From NCBI RefSeq assembly GCF_014649495.1, contig NZ_BMTD01000010.1:13067-77066 (forward strand): a stretch of 64,000 bases of DNA, read 5' to 3'. The first letter of the stretch is position 1; each line of letters starts with the position of its first letter. This document shows, in pieces, positions 1-12,500 of this stretch. The notes beneath the pieces were generated by a model, which was not told the origin of the DNA, searched no databases, and saw only the letters and a list, made by a program, of their open reading frames with translations. Origin of the DNA: Streptomyces filipinensis. GTDB lineage: Bacteria > Actinomycetota > Actinomycetes > Streptomycetales > Streptomycetaceae. A program made the position numbers and the translations under genes.

Positions 1-1
1 G

Positions 2-3000
2 CGTCCGCGCCGGGCCGCCGTGTCGTCCTTCGGGGTCAGCGGCACCAACGCCCACACCATCATCGAACAGGCCCCGCCGGCCCAGGACGAAGAAGCCACC
101 GCCGTCCCGGCCCCGGCCCTCCTGCCGTGGGTGCTCTCCGCCAAGAGCAACGCCGCACTGCGCGAGCAGGCACGACGGCTGCTCGCCTTCGTCCAGGACG
201 GCACGTCACCGGCCGACGTCGGTTTCTCGCTGGCCACCACCCGGAGCGCCCTGCGCCACCGGGCGGCCGTCATCGGCGAGAGCTGTGACGACTTCCGCCG
301 CGAACTGGGCTGCCTGGCAACCGGAACGCCGTCGCCCGGAGTGGTCCAGGGCCGGCCGGGAGGCAAGGTCGGTTTCCTGTTCTCGGGTCAGGGTTCGCAA
401 CGCCTCGGTATGGGGCGGGAGTTGTACGAGGCGTTCCCGGTCTTCGCCGATGCGTACGACGAGGTGTGTGCGCGGCTGGACGCGCCGGTCGATGTCGATG
501 CCGAGACACTGGACCAGACCGGGTGCACCCAGCCCGCGCTCTTCGCGGTCGAGGTGGCCCTGTTCCGGCTCCTGGAAGCGTGGGGTGTGCGGCCGGACTT
601 CGTGGCCGGTCACTCGGTGGGTGAGATCGCGGCCGCGCATGTGGCGGGTGTGTTGTCGCTCGGGGATGCGGCGAAGCTGGTGTCGGCGCGTGCGGCGTTG
701 ATGCAGGCGTTGCCCGCGGGGGGTGCGATGGTCGCGGTCCAGGCGACCGAGGAGGAAGTGCTCACGCACCTGACCGACGAGGTCGGCGTGGCGGCGATCA
801 ACGGTCCGCGCTCCGTCGTGATCTCAGGAGCCGACGAGGCGGTCACCGCAATCGCCGAGGTCTTCACCCAACAGGGCCGCAAAACCTCACGGTTGAAGGT
901 GAGCCACGCGTTCCACTCGCCGTTGATGGATCCCATGCTGGAGGAGTTCGCACAGGTCGTCCGCGATCTGGCGTTCAACGAGCCGCGGATCCCGGTCGTT
1001 TCGAACCTGACCGGCCGGCTGGCCGAGCCGTACACGCCCGAGTACTGGGTCCGGCACGTCCGTGAGGCGGTCCGCTTCGCCGACGGCCTGCACACCCTGC
1101 ACGAACTGGGCGTGACCACGTTCGTCGAGGTCGGCCCCGGTGGCGTCCTCAGCGGTATGGCGCAGGGCTGCGTGGACGAGGCCGCCACGGTGCCCGTCCT
1201 GCGGGCCGACCGCCCCGAGCGGCAGGCACTCGTGACGGCCGTGGCCCATCTGCACACGCACGGCGTGTCCGTCGACTGGAACGCGTTCTTCGCCGGTGCG
1301 CGGAAGACCGACCTGCCGACCTACGCCTTCCAGCACGAGCGGTACTGGGTCGACGTCCCGGAAACCGCTGCCGCCGGCGCGGTGGCGGATCCGGTGGACG
1401 CGGAGTTCTGGGAGACCGTGGAGCGCGAGGATCTGCAGGCCTTCGCAGAGACCCTGGACATCGGGGCGGAGGACGCCTTCAGCGACGTGCTGCCGAGGCT
1501 GTCGTCGTGGCGCCGGCAGCGCAGGGAACAGTCCACCGTGGACGGCTGGCGCTACGGCGTCACCTGGAAGGCGATACCCGACCCCGCACCGGAGGGCCCT
1601 GCCCGGAAGGGTGTGTGGCTGGTTCCGGTCAGTGCCCCGCGACTCGGCGACGACTGGGTCACCGCCTGCCTCGGCGGGCTGACCGAGCGGGGCCTGGCCC
1701 CGCTGCCGGTCCCGGTCGAACCGGCCACGGACCGCGAGGAGCTGACCGCACAGCTCGTCCGAGCGGCCGGTGACGAGACCGTGGCGGGCGTCCTGTCGCT
1801 GCTCGCCGTCGACGGCGGGGCCGCCCCGGCGGCCGCCGCACTGACCACCGGTGTCGCGCTGTCGGTCCTGCTCGTCCAGGCCCTGGGCGATGCGGGCATC
1901 GGCGCCCCGCTGTGGTGCGCGACCCGCGACGCGGTGGGCGTGAGCACCGCCGACGAGGTGGCGGACCCGTACCAGTCCCAGGTCTGGGGTCTGGGCCGGG
2001 TGGCGGCGCTGGAGCACGCGCCGCGCTGGGGCGGTCTCGTCGACCTTCCCGGCACGGTCGACGACCGGGTCACCGGCCGCCTCGCCGCGGTGCTCGGACA
2101 GTCGGCCGAGGACCAGGTCGCGATCCGCGACCGTGGGGTGTTCGCGCGGCGCCTGTCGCGGCTGCCCGCAGCCCGGAGCGACGGTTCGTGGTCGCCGCGC
2201 GGCACCGTCCTGATCACCGGTGGTACGGGTGCGCTGGGCGGGCATGTGGCCCGCTGGCTCGCCGGTGCCGGGGCGGAGCACCTGGTGCTCGTCGGCCGCC
2301 GGGGCCCCGACGCCCCCGGGGCGGCCGAACTCAGGGCCGAGCTGGAGGAGGCGGGCGTGCGTGTGACCGTCGCCGCCTGTGACGTGGCCGACCGGGCGGC
2401 GCTGGCCGCGCTCCTCGCCGCGCACCCGGTGAACGCCGTCGTCCACACGGCCGGCACCGCCGAGGCGGGCATGCTCGCCGAGACGAGCCTCGGCGACTTC
2501 TCGGCGACGGTCGCCGCGAAGGCCCTCGGGGCCGTGCACCTCCATGAACTGCTCGGTGATCAGGAGCTGGACGCCTTCGTCCTGTTCTCCTCCATCTCCG
2601 GTGTGTGGGGAGGCGGCGGACAGGCCGCGTACTCGGCCGCGAACGCCTTCCTGGACGGCCTGGCGCAGCACCGGCGGGCCCGGGGCCTCGCCGCGACCGC
2701 GATCGCCTGGGGGCCGTGGGGCGAGGGCGGCATGGTCGCCGACGCCGGGGACGAGGAGCGGCTGCGGCAGCGCGGCCTGACCGTGCTGCGGCCGGACCGG
2801 GCGATCTCCGCGCTGCACGGTGCGCTGAGCGGCGGGGAAGGCACGGTCACCGTGGCGGACGTGGACTGGGAGCGGTTCGTCGTCCCGTTCACCGTCAGCA
2901 GGCCGAGCGCGCTGCTCAGCGACCTGCCCGAGGTCAGGAACGCCCTCGCGGCGGAGCCCGCCGAGCAGTCGGCGGAGCCGTCCGCGCTGCAGGAGAAGCT

Positions 3001-3508
3001 CTCCGGGCTGTCCGAAGGCGAACGGCAACGCCTGCTCGTGGACACGGTGTGCGCGCACGCGGCGGCCGTACTCGGCCACAGCGGCTCCGCGGCGGTGGAA
3101 CCGGACCTGGCGTTCCGGGACCTCGGCTTCGACTCCCTGACCGCGGTGGAGCTGCGCAATCTGCTCAGCGCCGACACCGGTCTGACCCTGCCCGCGACAC
3201 TGGTCTTCGACCACCCCACGCCCGAGGCGATCGCCCGCCACCTGGGGAGCGAACTCGCCGGCGAGACGGGCCCGGACGAGGTGTCGGTCTTCAGCGAGCT
3301 CGACCGTCTGGAGTCGGTGATCTCGACGGCCGCCAGTGCCGAGGAGACGGTCCGGTCAGGGGTGCGCAGGCGGCTGCAGGAGCTGTTGTCCCTGGTGAAC
3401 TCCGCCGGCGGCCAGGGCGCGGAATCCGCCGATGCCGAGCGACAGCTCCAGGACGCGACGGTCGACGACATCTTCGATCTGATCGATCAAGATCTAGAAA
3501 ATTCCTAG
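2..3508 (+). CDS. pteA4: Type I modular polyketide synthase, 3' part of a single-module protein (filipin PteA4-like)
   Basis: The reading frame is open from the first bases, so the 5' end lies outside the window. What remains is the KS C-terminal tail (SGTNAH near 44-61), an AT (GQGSQ near 385; GHSVG near 607; HAFHS near 904, the malonyl-CoA signature), a KR (TGGTGALGG near 2217, catalytic Tyr in QAAYS near 2630) and an ACP (LGFDSL near 3121). An acidic C-terminal docking tail follows. No DH or ER fits between AT and KR. The KR has the A-type Trp (GVWGGGG) and no LDD motif, predicting an L-hydroxyl. The next synthase starts 37 bp downstream. In a filipin assembly line this would be the antepenultimate extension, leaving a hydroxyl. 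The class is certain; the pteA4 name is inferred from order and neighbours. Confidence 0.93.
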   Translation, partial: RPRRAAVSSFGVSGTNAHTIIEQAPPAQDEEATAVPAPALLPWVLSAKSNAALREQARRLLAFVQDGTSPADVGFSLATTRSALRHRAAVIGESCDDFRRELGCLATGTPSPGVVQGRPGGKVGFLFSGQGSQRLGMGRELYEAFPVFADAYDEVCARLDAPVDVDAETLDQTGCTQPALFAVEVALFRLLEAWGVRPDFVAGHSVGEIAAAHVAGVLSLGDAAKLVSARAALMQALPAGGAMVAVQATEEEVLTHLTDEVGVAAINGPRSVVISGADEAVTAIAEVFTQQGRKTSRLKVSHAFHSPLMDPMLEEFAQVVRDLAFNEPRIPVVSNLTGRLAEPYTPEYWVRHVREAVRFADGLHTLHELGVTTFVEVGPGGVLSGMAQGCVDEAATVPVLRADRPERQALVTAVAHLHTHGVSVDWNAFFAGARKTDLPTYAFQHERYWVDVPETAAAGAVADPVDAEFWETVEREDLQAFAETLDIGAEDAFSDVLPRLSSWRRQRREQSTVDGWRYGVTWKAIPDPAPEGPARKGVWLVPVSAPRLGDDWVTACLGGLTERGLAPLPVPVEPATDREELTAQLVRAAGDETVAGVLSLLAVDGGAAPAAAALTTGVALSVLLVQALGDAGIGAPLWCATRDAVGVSTADEVADPYQSQVWGLGRVAALEHAPRWGGLVDLPGTVDDRVTGRLAAVLGQSAEDQVAIRDRGVFARRLSRLPAARSDGSWSPRGTVLITGGTGALGGHVARWLAGAGAEHLVLVGRRGPDAPGAAELRAELEEAGVRVTVAACDVADRAALAALLAAHPVNAVVHTAGTAEAGMLAETSLGDFSATVAAKALGAVHLHELLGDQELDAFVLFSSISGVWGGGGQAAYSAANAFLDGLAQHRRARGLAATAIAWGPWGEGGMVADAGDEERLRQRGLTVLRPDRAISALHGALSGGEGTVTVADVDWERFVVPFTVSRPSALLSDLPEVRNALAAEPAEQSAEPSALQEKLSGLSEGERQRLLVDTVCAHAAAVLGHSGSAAVEPDLAFRDLGFDSLTAVELRNLLSADTGLTLPATLVFDHPTPEAIARHLGSELAGETGPDEVSVFSELDRLESVISTAASAEETVRSGVRRRLQELLSLVNSAGGQGAESADAERQLQDATVDDIFDLIDQDLENS
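7..90 (+). repeat. 84-bp exact direct repeat, copy 1 (KS end/linker), matching 4871-4954
   Basis: Bases 7-90 appear identical to 4871-4954. Both encode the KS C-terminal end and the start of the KS-AT linker in adjacent synthases. This is a shared PKS tract, probably maintained by gene conversion, and not a mobile element. Confidence 0.85.
1454..1534 (+). repeat. 81-bp exact direct repeat, copy 1 (post-AT linker), matching 6312-6392
   Basis: Bases 1454-1534 and 6312-6392 appear identical, encoding LDIGAEDAFSDVLPRLSSWR and the residues after it, just before the KR structural subdomain. Together with the other exact tract this marks the pteA4 module and the first pteA5 module as recently duplicated or homogenised. 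Confidence 0.85.
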
Positions 3509-3545
3509 TTCTTGGCGCTCTACCTTTAACGACAGCCGAGGACGG

Positions 3546-6500
3546 ATGAGGCGGATGAGCAGCAACGAAGACAGGCTCCTCGAGTATCTCAAGCGCGTCA
3601 CCGGAGACCTTCGTCAGGTCCGGGAGCGCCTTCGCGAGGTCGAGGAGAAGGACCAGGAACCCATTGCGATCGTCGGGATGGCGTGCCGGTATCCGGGCGG
3701 GGTGCGTTCGCCCGAGGACCTGTGGCAGCTGGTGGCCGCCGGTGGTGACGCGGTCGGGGAGTTCCCGGCGGACCGGGGCTGGGACGTGGACGGCATCTAC
3801 GATCCGGATCCGGAGGCGACGGGGAAGACGTACGCGCGTCGCGGTGGATTCCTGTACGAGGCGGGGGAGTTCGACCCTGGGTTCTTCGGGATCAGTCCGC
3901 GTGAGGCCGTGGCGATGGATCCGCAGCAGCGCCTGCTGCTGGAGACCACGTGGGAGACGTTCGAGCGGGCCGGTATCGACGCGGAGTCGGTGCGGGGCAG
4001 CCGTACCGGAGTCTTCGTCGGCTCCGGCTACCAGGACTACGTCAACCTCCTCGTCGGGGTGGGCGGCGAGTCCGACGGCCATCTCGGGACCGGCAACTCC
4101 GCCAGTGTGATGTCCGGCCGCATCGCCTACACCTTCGGCCTGGAGGGCCCGGCGGTCACCGTCGACACGGCGTGTTCGTCGTCGCTGGTGGCGCTGCACT
4201 GGGCGATCCAGGCGCTGCGCGGCGGCGAGTGCTCCATGGCGCTGGCCGGCGGTGTGCAGGTGATGACCACGCCCACCGCGTTCGTGGAGTTCAGCCGGCA
4301 GCGCGGGCTGGCCCCGGACGGACGGTGCAAGCCGTTCGCCGCCGGGGCCGACGGCACCGGCTGGGCCGAGGGCGTCGGCATGCTCCTGGTGGAGCGGCTG
4401 TCCGACGCCCGCCGCAACGGCCACCGGGTGCTGGCCGTCGTACGCGGGAGCGCCGTGAACCAGGACGGCGCGTCCAACGGCCTGACCGCGCCGAACGGTC
4501 CCGCGCAGCAGCGGGTCATCCGCCAGGCCCTGGCCTCGGCCGGCCTGTCTCCCGCCCAGATCGACGTCGTGGAGGCGCACGGTACGGGGACGAGGCTGGG
4601 TGACCCGATCGAGGCGCAGGCGCTGCTCGCCACGTACGGCCGGGAGCGGCCCGAAGGACTGCCGTTGTGGCTGGGCTCGCTGAAGTCCAACATCGGTCAC
4701 GCCCAGGCGGCCGCGGGTGTCGGCGGCATCATCAAGATGGTCATGGCCATGCGCCACGGTGTGCTGCCGCGGACGCTGCACGTGGACGAGCCGACGCCGC
4801 ACGTGGACTGGTCGGCCGGTGACGTGCGGCTCCTGACCGAGGCCGTCGACTGGCCGGAGACCGATCACCCGCGCCGGGCCGCCGTGTCGTCCTTCGGGGT
4901 CAGCGGCACCAACGCCCACACCATCATCGAACAGGCCCCGCCGGCCCAGGACGAGGAGCCCGCGGGGGCTCCCGCCGACGGCCCCCTGGCGTGGGTGCTC
5001 TCCGCCAGGAGCGACGCGGCGCTGCGGGCCCAGGCGGCCCGGCTGCTGCCCGTCGCACGGGGCCAGGTCCGGCCGCAGGACGTCGGGCTGTCGCTGGCCA
5101 CGACCCGCGCGGCCATGCGTCACCGGGCCGCGGTCGTGGGCGACAGCCGCGAGGAACTCCTCCTGGGGCTGCAGGACGTGGCCGCCGGAACCCCATCGGC
5201 CCGGGTGCTGCTGGGACGGCCGGCCGGCGGCAAGACCGGCTTCCTCTTCTCCGGGCAGGGCTCGCAGCGCATCGGCATGGGGCGCGAGCTGTACGCGGCG
5301 TTCCCCGCCTTCGCCATGGCCTACGACGAGGTGTGCGCGCACCTGGACGCCCCCGTCGACGTCGACGCCGAAACACTGCACCGGACCGGGTGCACCCAGC
5401 CCGCGCTCTTCGCGGTCGAGGTGGCCCTGTTCCGGCTCCTCGAATCCCTGGGCGTCCGGCCCGACTTCGTCGTGGGCCACTCCGTGGGCGAGATCGCCGC
5501 CGCGCACGTCGCCGGTGCGCTGTCCCTCCACGACGCGGCGAAGCTGGTGTCCGCCCGCGCCGCGCTGATGCAGGCGCTGCCCACGGGCGGCGCGATGGTC
5601 GCCGTGCAGGCCACGGAAGAGGAAGTCCTGCCCCGCCTCACCGACGGGGTGAGCGTCGCCGCGGTCAACGGCCCCTCGTCGGTGGTGGTCTCCGGGGACG
5701 AGACGGCGGCCCTGGCGCTCGCCGCGGCCTTCGCCGAGCAGGGCCGCAAGACGTCCCGGCTGAAGGTCAGCCACGCGTTCCACTCGCCGCTGATGGACCC
5801 GATGCTGGAGGAGTTCGCCGAGGTCGTCGGTGGCCTGGCCTTCGAGAAGCCGCGGTTACCCGTCGTCTCCAACCTCACGGGTCAGCTCGTCGAGGCCTAC
5901 ACCTCCGAGTACTGGGTCCGGCACGTCCGCGAGGCCGTCCGCTTCGCCGACGGCGTCCGTACCCTGCACGACCTGGGCGTGCGGACCTTCATCGAGATCG
6001 GCCCCGGCGGTGTCCTCAGCGGCATGGCACAGGGCTGCCTGGACGACGCCGTCACGGTCCCGATGCTGCGGGCCGACCGCCCCGAGCGGCAGGCTCTCGT
6101 CACGGCCCTGGCCGGTCTGCACACGCACGGCGTCGCGGTGGACTGGAGCGTCTTCTTCGCCGGTGCGCACCAGACCGACCTGCCGACGTACGCGTTCGAG
6201 CACGAGCGGTACTGGGTGCAGGCCCCGGAGCCCGCCGCGGCGGTGGACCCGGTGGACGCGGAGTTCTGGGACACCGTGGAGCGCGAGGACCTGCAGGCCC
6301 TCGCGGAAACCCTGGACATCGGGGCGGAGGACGCCTTCAGCGACGTGCTGCCGAGGCTGTCGTCGTGGCGCCGGCAGCGCAGGGAACAGTCCGCCGTCGA
6401 CGACCGGCACTACCGCGAGTCGTGGAAGCGCCTGGGCGCGCTCGCACCGGCCGGCCTCGGCGGCACCTGGCTGGTCGCCGTGCCGGAGGAGGAGAACGAG

Positions 6501-9500
6501 CAGACCGCCGCGGTCCGCACCGCGCTGACCGCTCGCGGCGCCACGCTGAAGACGCTGGTCGTCGGCGCGTCGAGCGACCGCGCCGGTCTGGCCGGCGAGC
6601 TCGCCGGGACCGGGCCGGTCGACGGCGTACTGTCCCTGCTCGTCACCGGCGACCCCGTGCTGCCCACCCTGATGCTCGTCCAGGCCCTGGGCGACGCGGG
6701 CGTCGACGCCCCGCTGTGGTGCCTCACCTCGGGCGCGGTGGCCGTGAGCGGCTCCGACGCCGTACGCGACGCCCGGCACGCCCAGGTCTGGGGCCTGGGC
6801 CGCACCGTCGCCCTGGAGCTGCCCCGGCGCTGGGGCGGCCTGATCGACCTGCCGGAGTCCGTCGACGAGCGAGCCGCCGCACGCCTGGCCGACGTGCTGG
6901 GACAGGCGCTGACCGGCCGGTGGGAGGAGGACCAGCTCGCCGTCCGCTCCTCGGGCGTCTTCGCCCGGCGGCTGGCCCACGCACCGGCACGGGCCGCCAC
7001 CCGCCGCTGGCAGCCCCGCGGCACCGTCCTCGTCACCGGTGGTACGGGCGCACTGGGCGGCCACGTCGCCCGCTGGCTGGCGCGCGGCGGCGCCGGACAC
7101 CTCGTCCTCACCAGCCGCCGGGGCGCAAACGCCCCGGGCGCCGCCGCCCTGCGGGACGAGCTGGAGGCCCTCGGCGCCCGCGTCACGCTCGCCGCCTGCG
7201 ACGTGGCCGACCGCGACGCCGTGGCGGCCCTGCTCGCCGAGCACACCGTCACCGCCGTCGTGCACGCCGCCGGGGTCGCCGACGCCGGCCTGGTGGACGC
7301 CACCACGCCGGACGCCTTCGCCGCCGCGCTCGCCGCCAAGGCCGGCGGCGCGGCGCACCTGGACGAGCTGCTGGGCGACCAGGAGCTGGACGCCTTCGTC
7401 CTCTTCTCCTCCATCTCCGGCGTCTGGGGCAGCGGCGGCCAGGCCGCCTACGCCGCCGGCAACGCCTACCTCGACGCTCTCGCCCGGCAGCGCCGCGACC
7501 GCGGCCGCACCGCGACCGCCGTCTCCTGGGGCCCCTGGGCCGACGGCGGCATGGTCGAGGACGGCGACGACGAGGAGCGGCTGCGCCGCCGCGGCCTGAG
7601 CGCGATGACCCCCGCGTCGGCGATCACCTCCCTGCAGCGCGCGCTCGACCGCGACGAGACCCTGCTGACCGTGGCCGACGTGGACTGGTCGCGCTTCATC
7701 GTGCCGTTCACCCTCGGCCGGCCCAGCCCGCTCCTCGGCGACCTCCCCGAGGTGCGTGCGACGCTCGCGCAGGACGTCCCCGGGACGGGCCACGGCTCCG
7801 GGGCACTCGACAAGAGCCTGGCCGGGCTGTCGCACGAAGACCGCGCACGCGCCCTCGTGGACCTCGTGCGCACGCACGCCGCCGCCGTACTCGGCCACCG
7901 CACGGCGGGCGCCGTCGATGCCGACCGGCCCTTCAGGGACCTCGGCTTCGACTCCCTGACCGCGGTGGAACTCCGCAACAAGATCAACGAGGCCACCGGC
8001 CTCGTCCTGCCCACCACGCTGGTCTTCGACCACCCCACGGCCGCCGACCTCGCCGACCACCTGCTCGCCGAACTCACCGGCGGCCAGGACGCGAAGGCCA
8101 CGGCCGAGGCGGCCGCCGCAGTACTGGACGAGCCGATCGCCATCATCGCGATGGCCTGCCGCTACCCCGGCGGCGTGCGCTCGCCCGAGGACCTGTGGGA
8201 GCTGGTCTCCACCGGCCGCGACGCGATCTCCCGCTTCCCCGGCAACCGCGGCTGGGACATCGAGCAGCTCTACCACCCGGACCCCGACCACCCCGGCACC
8301 ACCTACACCACCCACGGCGGATTCCTCTACGACGCGGACGAGTTCGACCCCGCGGTCTTCGGCATCAGCCCCCGCGAGGCCGTCGCCATGGACCCGCAGC
8401 AGCGCCTGCTGCTGGAGACCACCTGGGAGGCCTTCGAGCGCGCCGGGATCGCCCCCGACACGATGCGCTCCACCGCCACGGGCGTCTTCGTCGGCTCCGG
8501 CTACCAGGACTACACCGGCCGCCCGCTCAAGGTGCCCGACGGCGTCGAGGGCTACCTTCCCAGTGGCAACGCGGCCAGCGTCATCTCCGGCCGGCTCTCC
8601 TACACCTTCGGCCTGCAGGGGCCGTCGGTCACCGTCGACACCGCGTGCTCGTCCTCGCTGACCGCCCTCCACCTCGCCGTGCAGGCGCTGCGGGGCGGCG
8701 AGTGCTCCATGGCACTGGCCGGCGGCGTGATGGTGATGGCCGGTCCGTCCGCGTTCACGATGTCGAGCCGGCAGCGCGCGCTGTCCGCCGACGGCCGCTG
8801 CAAGGCCTTCTCCTCGTCCGCCGACGGCACCGGCTTCGCCGAGGGAGTGGGCCTGGTCCTGGTGGAGCGGCTGTCCGACGCCCGCCGAAACGGCCACCAG
8901 GTCCTGGCCGTCGTCCGGGGCAGCGCGGTCAACCAGGACGGCGCGTCCAACGGCCTGACCGCGCCCAGCGGCAAGGCCCAGCAGCAGGTCATCCGGCAGG
9001 CGCTGGCCAACGCCCGGCTCGCCCCCGACGAGGTGGACGCCGTGGAGGCCCACGGCACCGGAACCCGGCTCGGTGACCCGATCGAGGCGCAGGCGCTGCT
9101 GGCCACCTACGGCAAGGAGCGTTCCGAGGGCAGGCCGCTGTGGCTGGGCTCGCTGAAGTCCAACATCGGCCACGCGCAGGCGGCCGCGGGCGTCGGCGGC
9201 GTCATCAAGATGGTGATGGCCATCCGCAACGGCGTCCTGCCGCGGACGCTGCACGTCGACGAGCCGACCCCGGACGTCGACTGGTCCGGCGGGACCGTGC
9301 GCCTGCTCACCGAGCAGACCGCCTGGCCCGACCAGGACAGGCCCCGGCGTGCGGCCGTCTCCTCGTTCGGGATGAGCGGCACCAACGTGCACACCATCAT
9401 CGAGCAGGCCCCGGAGACCGCGCCCGCCACGGAGGGCGAGCAGGCCCCCGCAGCGCGGGACGCGACCGCCGCCCGGCCCCTGGACGTGGTCCCGTGGGCG

Positions 9501-12500
9501 CTGTCCGCGAAGACCGCCCGGGCACTGCGCGAGCAGGCCCGCCGGCTGCTGGACCACCTGGACCGCACCGAGGGGCTCTCCCTGCCCGACATCGGCCGCG
9601 CCCTGCTCACCACGCGGACGCAGCTGGAGCAGCGGGCCGTGGTCGTCGGCCACGACCGGCACGAGCTGCGGGCCGGGCTCGCGGCGCTCGCCGCCGGCGA
9701 ACCCGCGGACAGCGTGGTCCAGGGCACCGCGGCGGCCTGCGGCAAGGTCGCCTTCGTCTTCCCCGGCCATGGCTCGCAGTGGACGGAGATGGCCCGGGAC
9801 CTGCTGGAGACCTCCCCGGTCTTCGCCGAGCAGGCGCGGGCCTGCGCCGAGGCGTTCACCCCCTACCTCGACTGGCCGCTGCTCGACGTCCTGCGCGCCG
9901 AGCCCGGTGCGCCGGACGTGGCCGAGGTGGAGGTCGCCCAGCCCGCGCTGTTCACGGTGATGGTGTCACTGGCCGCCCTGTGGCGCTCCCACGGTGTGAC
10001 GCCCGCCGCCGTCGTCGGCCACTCACAGGGCGAGGTCGCCGCCGCGTACGTCGCCGGCGCGCTGACGCTGGACGACGCGGCCCGGATCGTGGCCCTGCGC
10101 AGCCGCTCGCTGACCAAGCTCATCGGCAAGGGCGCGATGCTGGCGGTCGCCATGCCCGCCGACCGGGCCCGCGCGAGGCTGGAGAAGTACGGGGACCGGT
10201 TGTCGGTCGCCGCCGTGAACGGGCCCGCAGCCCTGACCGTCTCCGGAGAGCCCGACGCGGTCGACGAACTCCTGGCGGAACTCCAGGCCGAGGGCGTGCG
10301 CGTGCGCAAGGTCCGCGGCGCCACCGGCGCCGGGCACTCCGCCCAGGTCGAGGGCCTGCGCCCCGAACTGCTCAAGCTGCTGGCCCCGGTCACGCCGGGC
10401 GCGGCGGACGTCCCCTTCTACTCCACGGTGACCGGCACGGTGCTGGACACCACGGCCCTGGACGCCGCGTACTGGTACCGCAACGCGCGGCACACGGTGG
10501 AGTTCGAACGGACCGTACGGACGCTGCTGGCGGACGGGCACGGGGTGTTCGTCGAGTGCAGCCCGCACCCGCTGCTGGCCGACGCGGTGCAGCAGATCGC
10601 GGAGGACGCCGGTGCCGACGCCGTGACCGGCGCCTCGCTGCGCCGAGGCCACGGCGGCATGGACCGCTTCCTGCGCTCCGTGTCCGAACTGCACGTGAGC
10701 GGCGTACACGCGGACCTGGCGGTCCCCTTCGCCGGGCGTCCGGTCCGGCCCGTGGACCTGCCGACGTACGCGTTCCAGCGGCAGCGGTACTGGCTGGAGA
10801 GCGCCGACCCGGTACCGGCGGGCACCGATCCGGCCGAGGCCGGGTTCTGGGATCTGGTCGAGAACACGGACCTGCCCGGGCTCGCCGCCGAACTCGGGGC
10901 GGACGACGCCGCGCTCATCGGCCCGGCGCTGCCGGTGCTGTCCACATGGCGTCGCCGCAGCCGCGAGAAGTCCACGGTGGACGGCTGGCGCTACCGCGTC
11001 TCCTTCCGGCGGCTGACCGACCACCCGGCCCCGGGCCTGGACGGCCTGTGGCTCGCCGTCCTCCCCGCCGGACTGGCGAACGAGCAGTGGGCGCCCTGCG
11101 TCGTCGGCGTGCTCGGCGCACACGGCGCCAAGGTGCGGGTCGTCGAACTCCCCGTCGACTGCGACCGCGCGCAGGCCGCGAAACGGCTCGTCGAGGAACT
11201 CGGCGGCGAACAGCCCGCCGGCGTCCTGTCGATGCTCGGCCTCGCCCCCGGCTGCCACCCCGCCCACCCGACGTTGTCCGCGAGCCTCGCCACGACCGTC
11301 ACCCTGGTGCAGGCGCTGGGCGACGCGGACGTCCAGGCACCGCTGTGGTGCGCGACCCGCGGAGCGGTGTCCACCGGAGCCACCGACCCGGTGTTCGACG
11401 CCGCCCAGGCACAGCTCTGGGGCCTCGGCCTCGTCGCCGCACTCGAACTGCCCCGGCGCTGGGGCGGTCTCGTCGACCTGCCCGAGAAGCTGGACGAGCA
11501 CGCGCTGCGCCGCCTGGCCGGGGTGCTGGCCCGGCACGACGAGGATCAGCTCGCCGTACGTGCCGACGGCGTGTACGGCCGGCGCATGCTCCGGGCCCGG
11601 CCCGCCGACGCGGAGCCCGCCACACCGTGGCAGCCCCGCGGCACCGTCCTGGTCACCGGCGGAACCGGCGGTGTGGGCCGGCACCTCGCCCGCTGGCTGG
11701 CCGGCGCGGGCGCGCAGCACCTGGTGCTCACCAGCAGGAGCGGGCTCGACGCCCCCGGCGCGCGGGAACTGCACGCGGAGCTGACCGCCCTGGGTGCCGA
11801 AGTGACCATCGCCGCCTGCGACATCGCCGACCGTGACGCGCTCGCGCGGCTGCTCGCCGGCATCGAGTCACGGCACCCGCTCACCGCGGTGCTGCACGCC
11901 GCCGGCACGGCACGCTCGTCCATGCTGGCCGACGCCGGTCTCGACGAGTTCGCCGAATCCGCGGCCGCCAAGGTCACCGGCGCCCTCCACCTCGACGCGT
12001 TGCTCGCCGGCCGCGAACTGGACGCGTTCGTCCTCTTCGCCTCCGGTGCCGGCGTGTGGGGCAGCGGTGGGCAGGCCTCCTACGCCTCGGCCAACGCCTT
12101 CCTCGACGCCCTGGCACTGCGCAGGCGGGCCCGCGGCCTCACCGCCACCTCGGTCGCCTGGGGCGGCTGGGCGGGCGGCGGCATGGTCGACGAGGCGGTC
12201 CAGGAGCGCGGCGAGCGGCGTGGCCTGGGCGTCATGGCCCCCGAGCTCGCGATCTCCGCCCTGCGCCAGGCCGTCGAGCACGACGAGGCGGCCATCACCG
12301 TCGCGCCGATCGACTGGGAGAAGTTCCTGCCCGCCTTCACGGTGGGACGGCCCAGCCCGCTGCTGGCCGACCTGCCCGACGTACAGCGGCTGCTGGAGGC
12401 CGAGCAGGCCGCCGGCGAGGAGACCGGCACCGGAGCGGCGCTGGCGACCGAGCTGGCCTCACTCGCCCCGGCCGAGCAGGAGGAGCGGCTGCTGGAACAC

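Noticed and set aside
7..6392. Direct repeats as signs of an insertion sequence or recombination site
   Set aside because: Both pairs lie inside homologous PKS domains in matching places, so module duplication or gene conversion explains them.
4991..9076. Very long overlapping frames inside the PKS, for example plus-strand 1361 codons here and minus-strand 1304 codons at 5856-9770
   Set aside because: Shadow frames caused by high GC and third-position bias. They lack domains, are rich in Arg/Pro/Gly, and overlap clear PKS domains.
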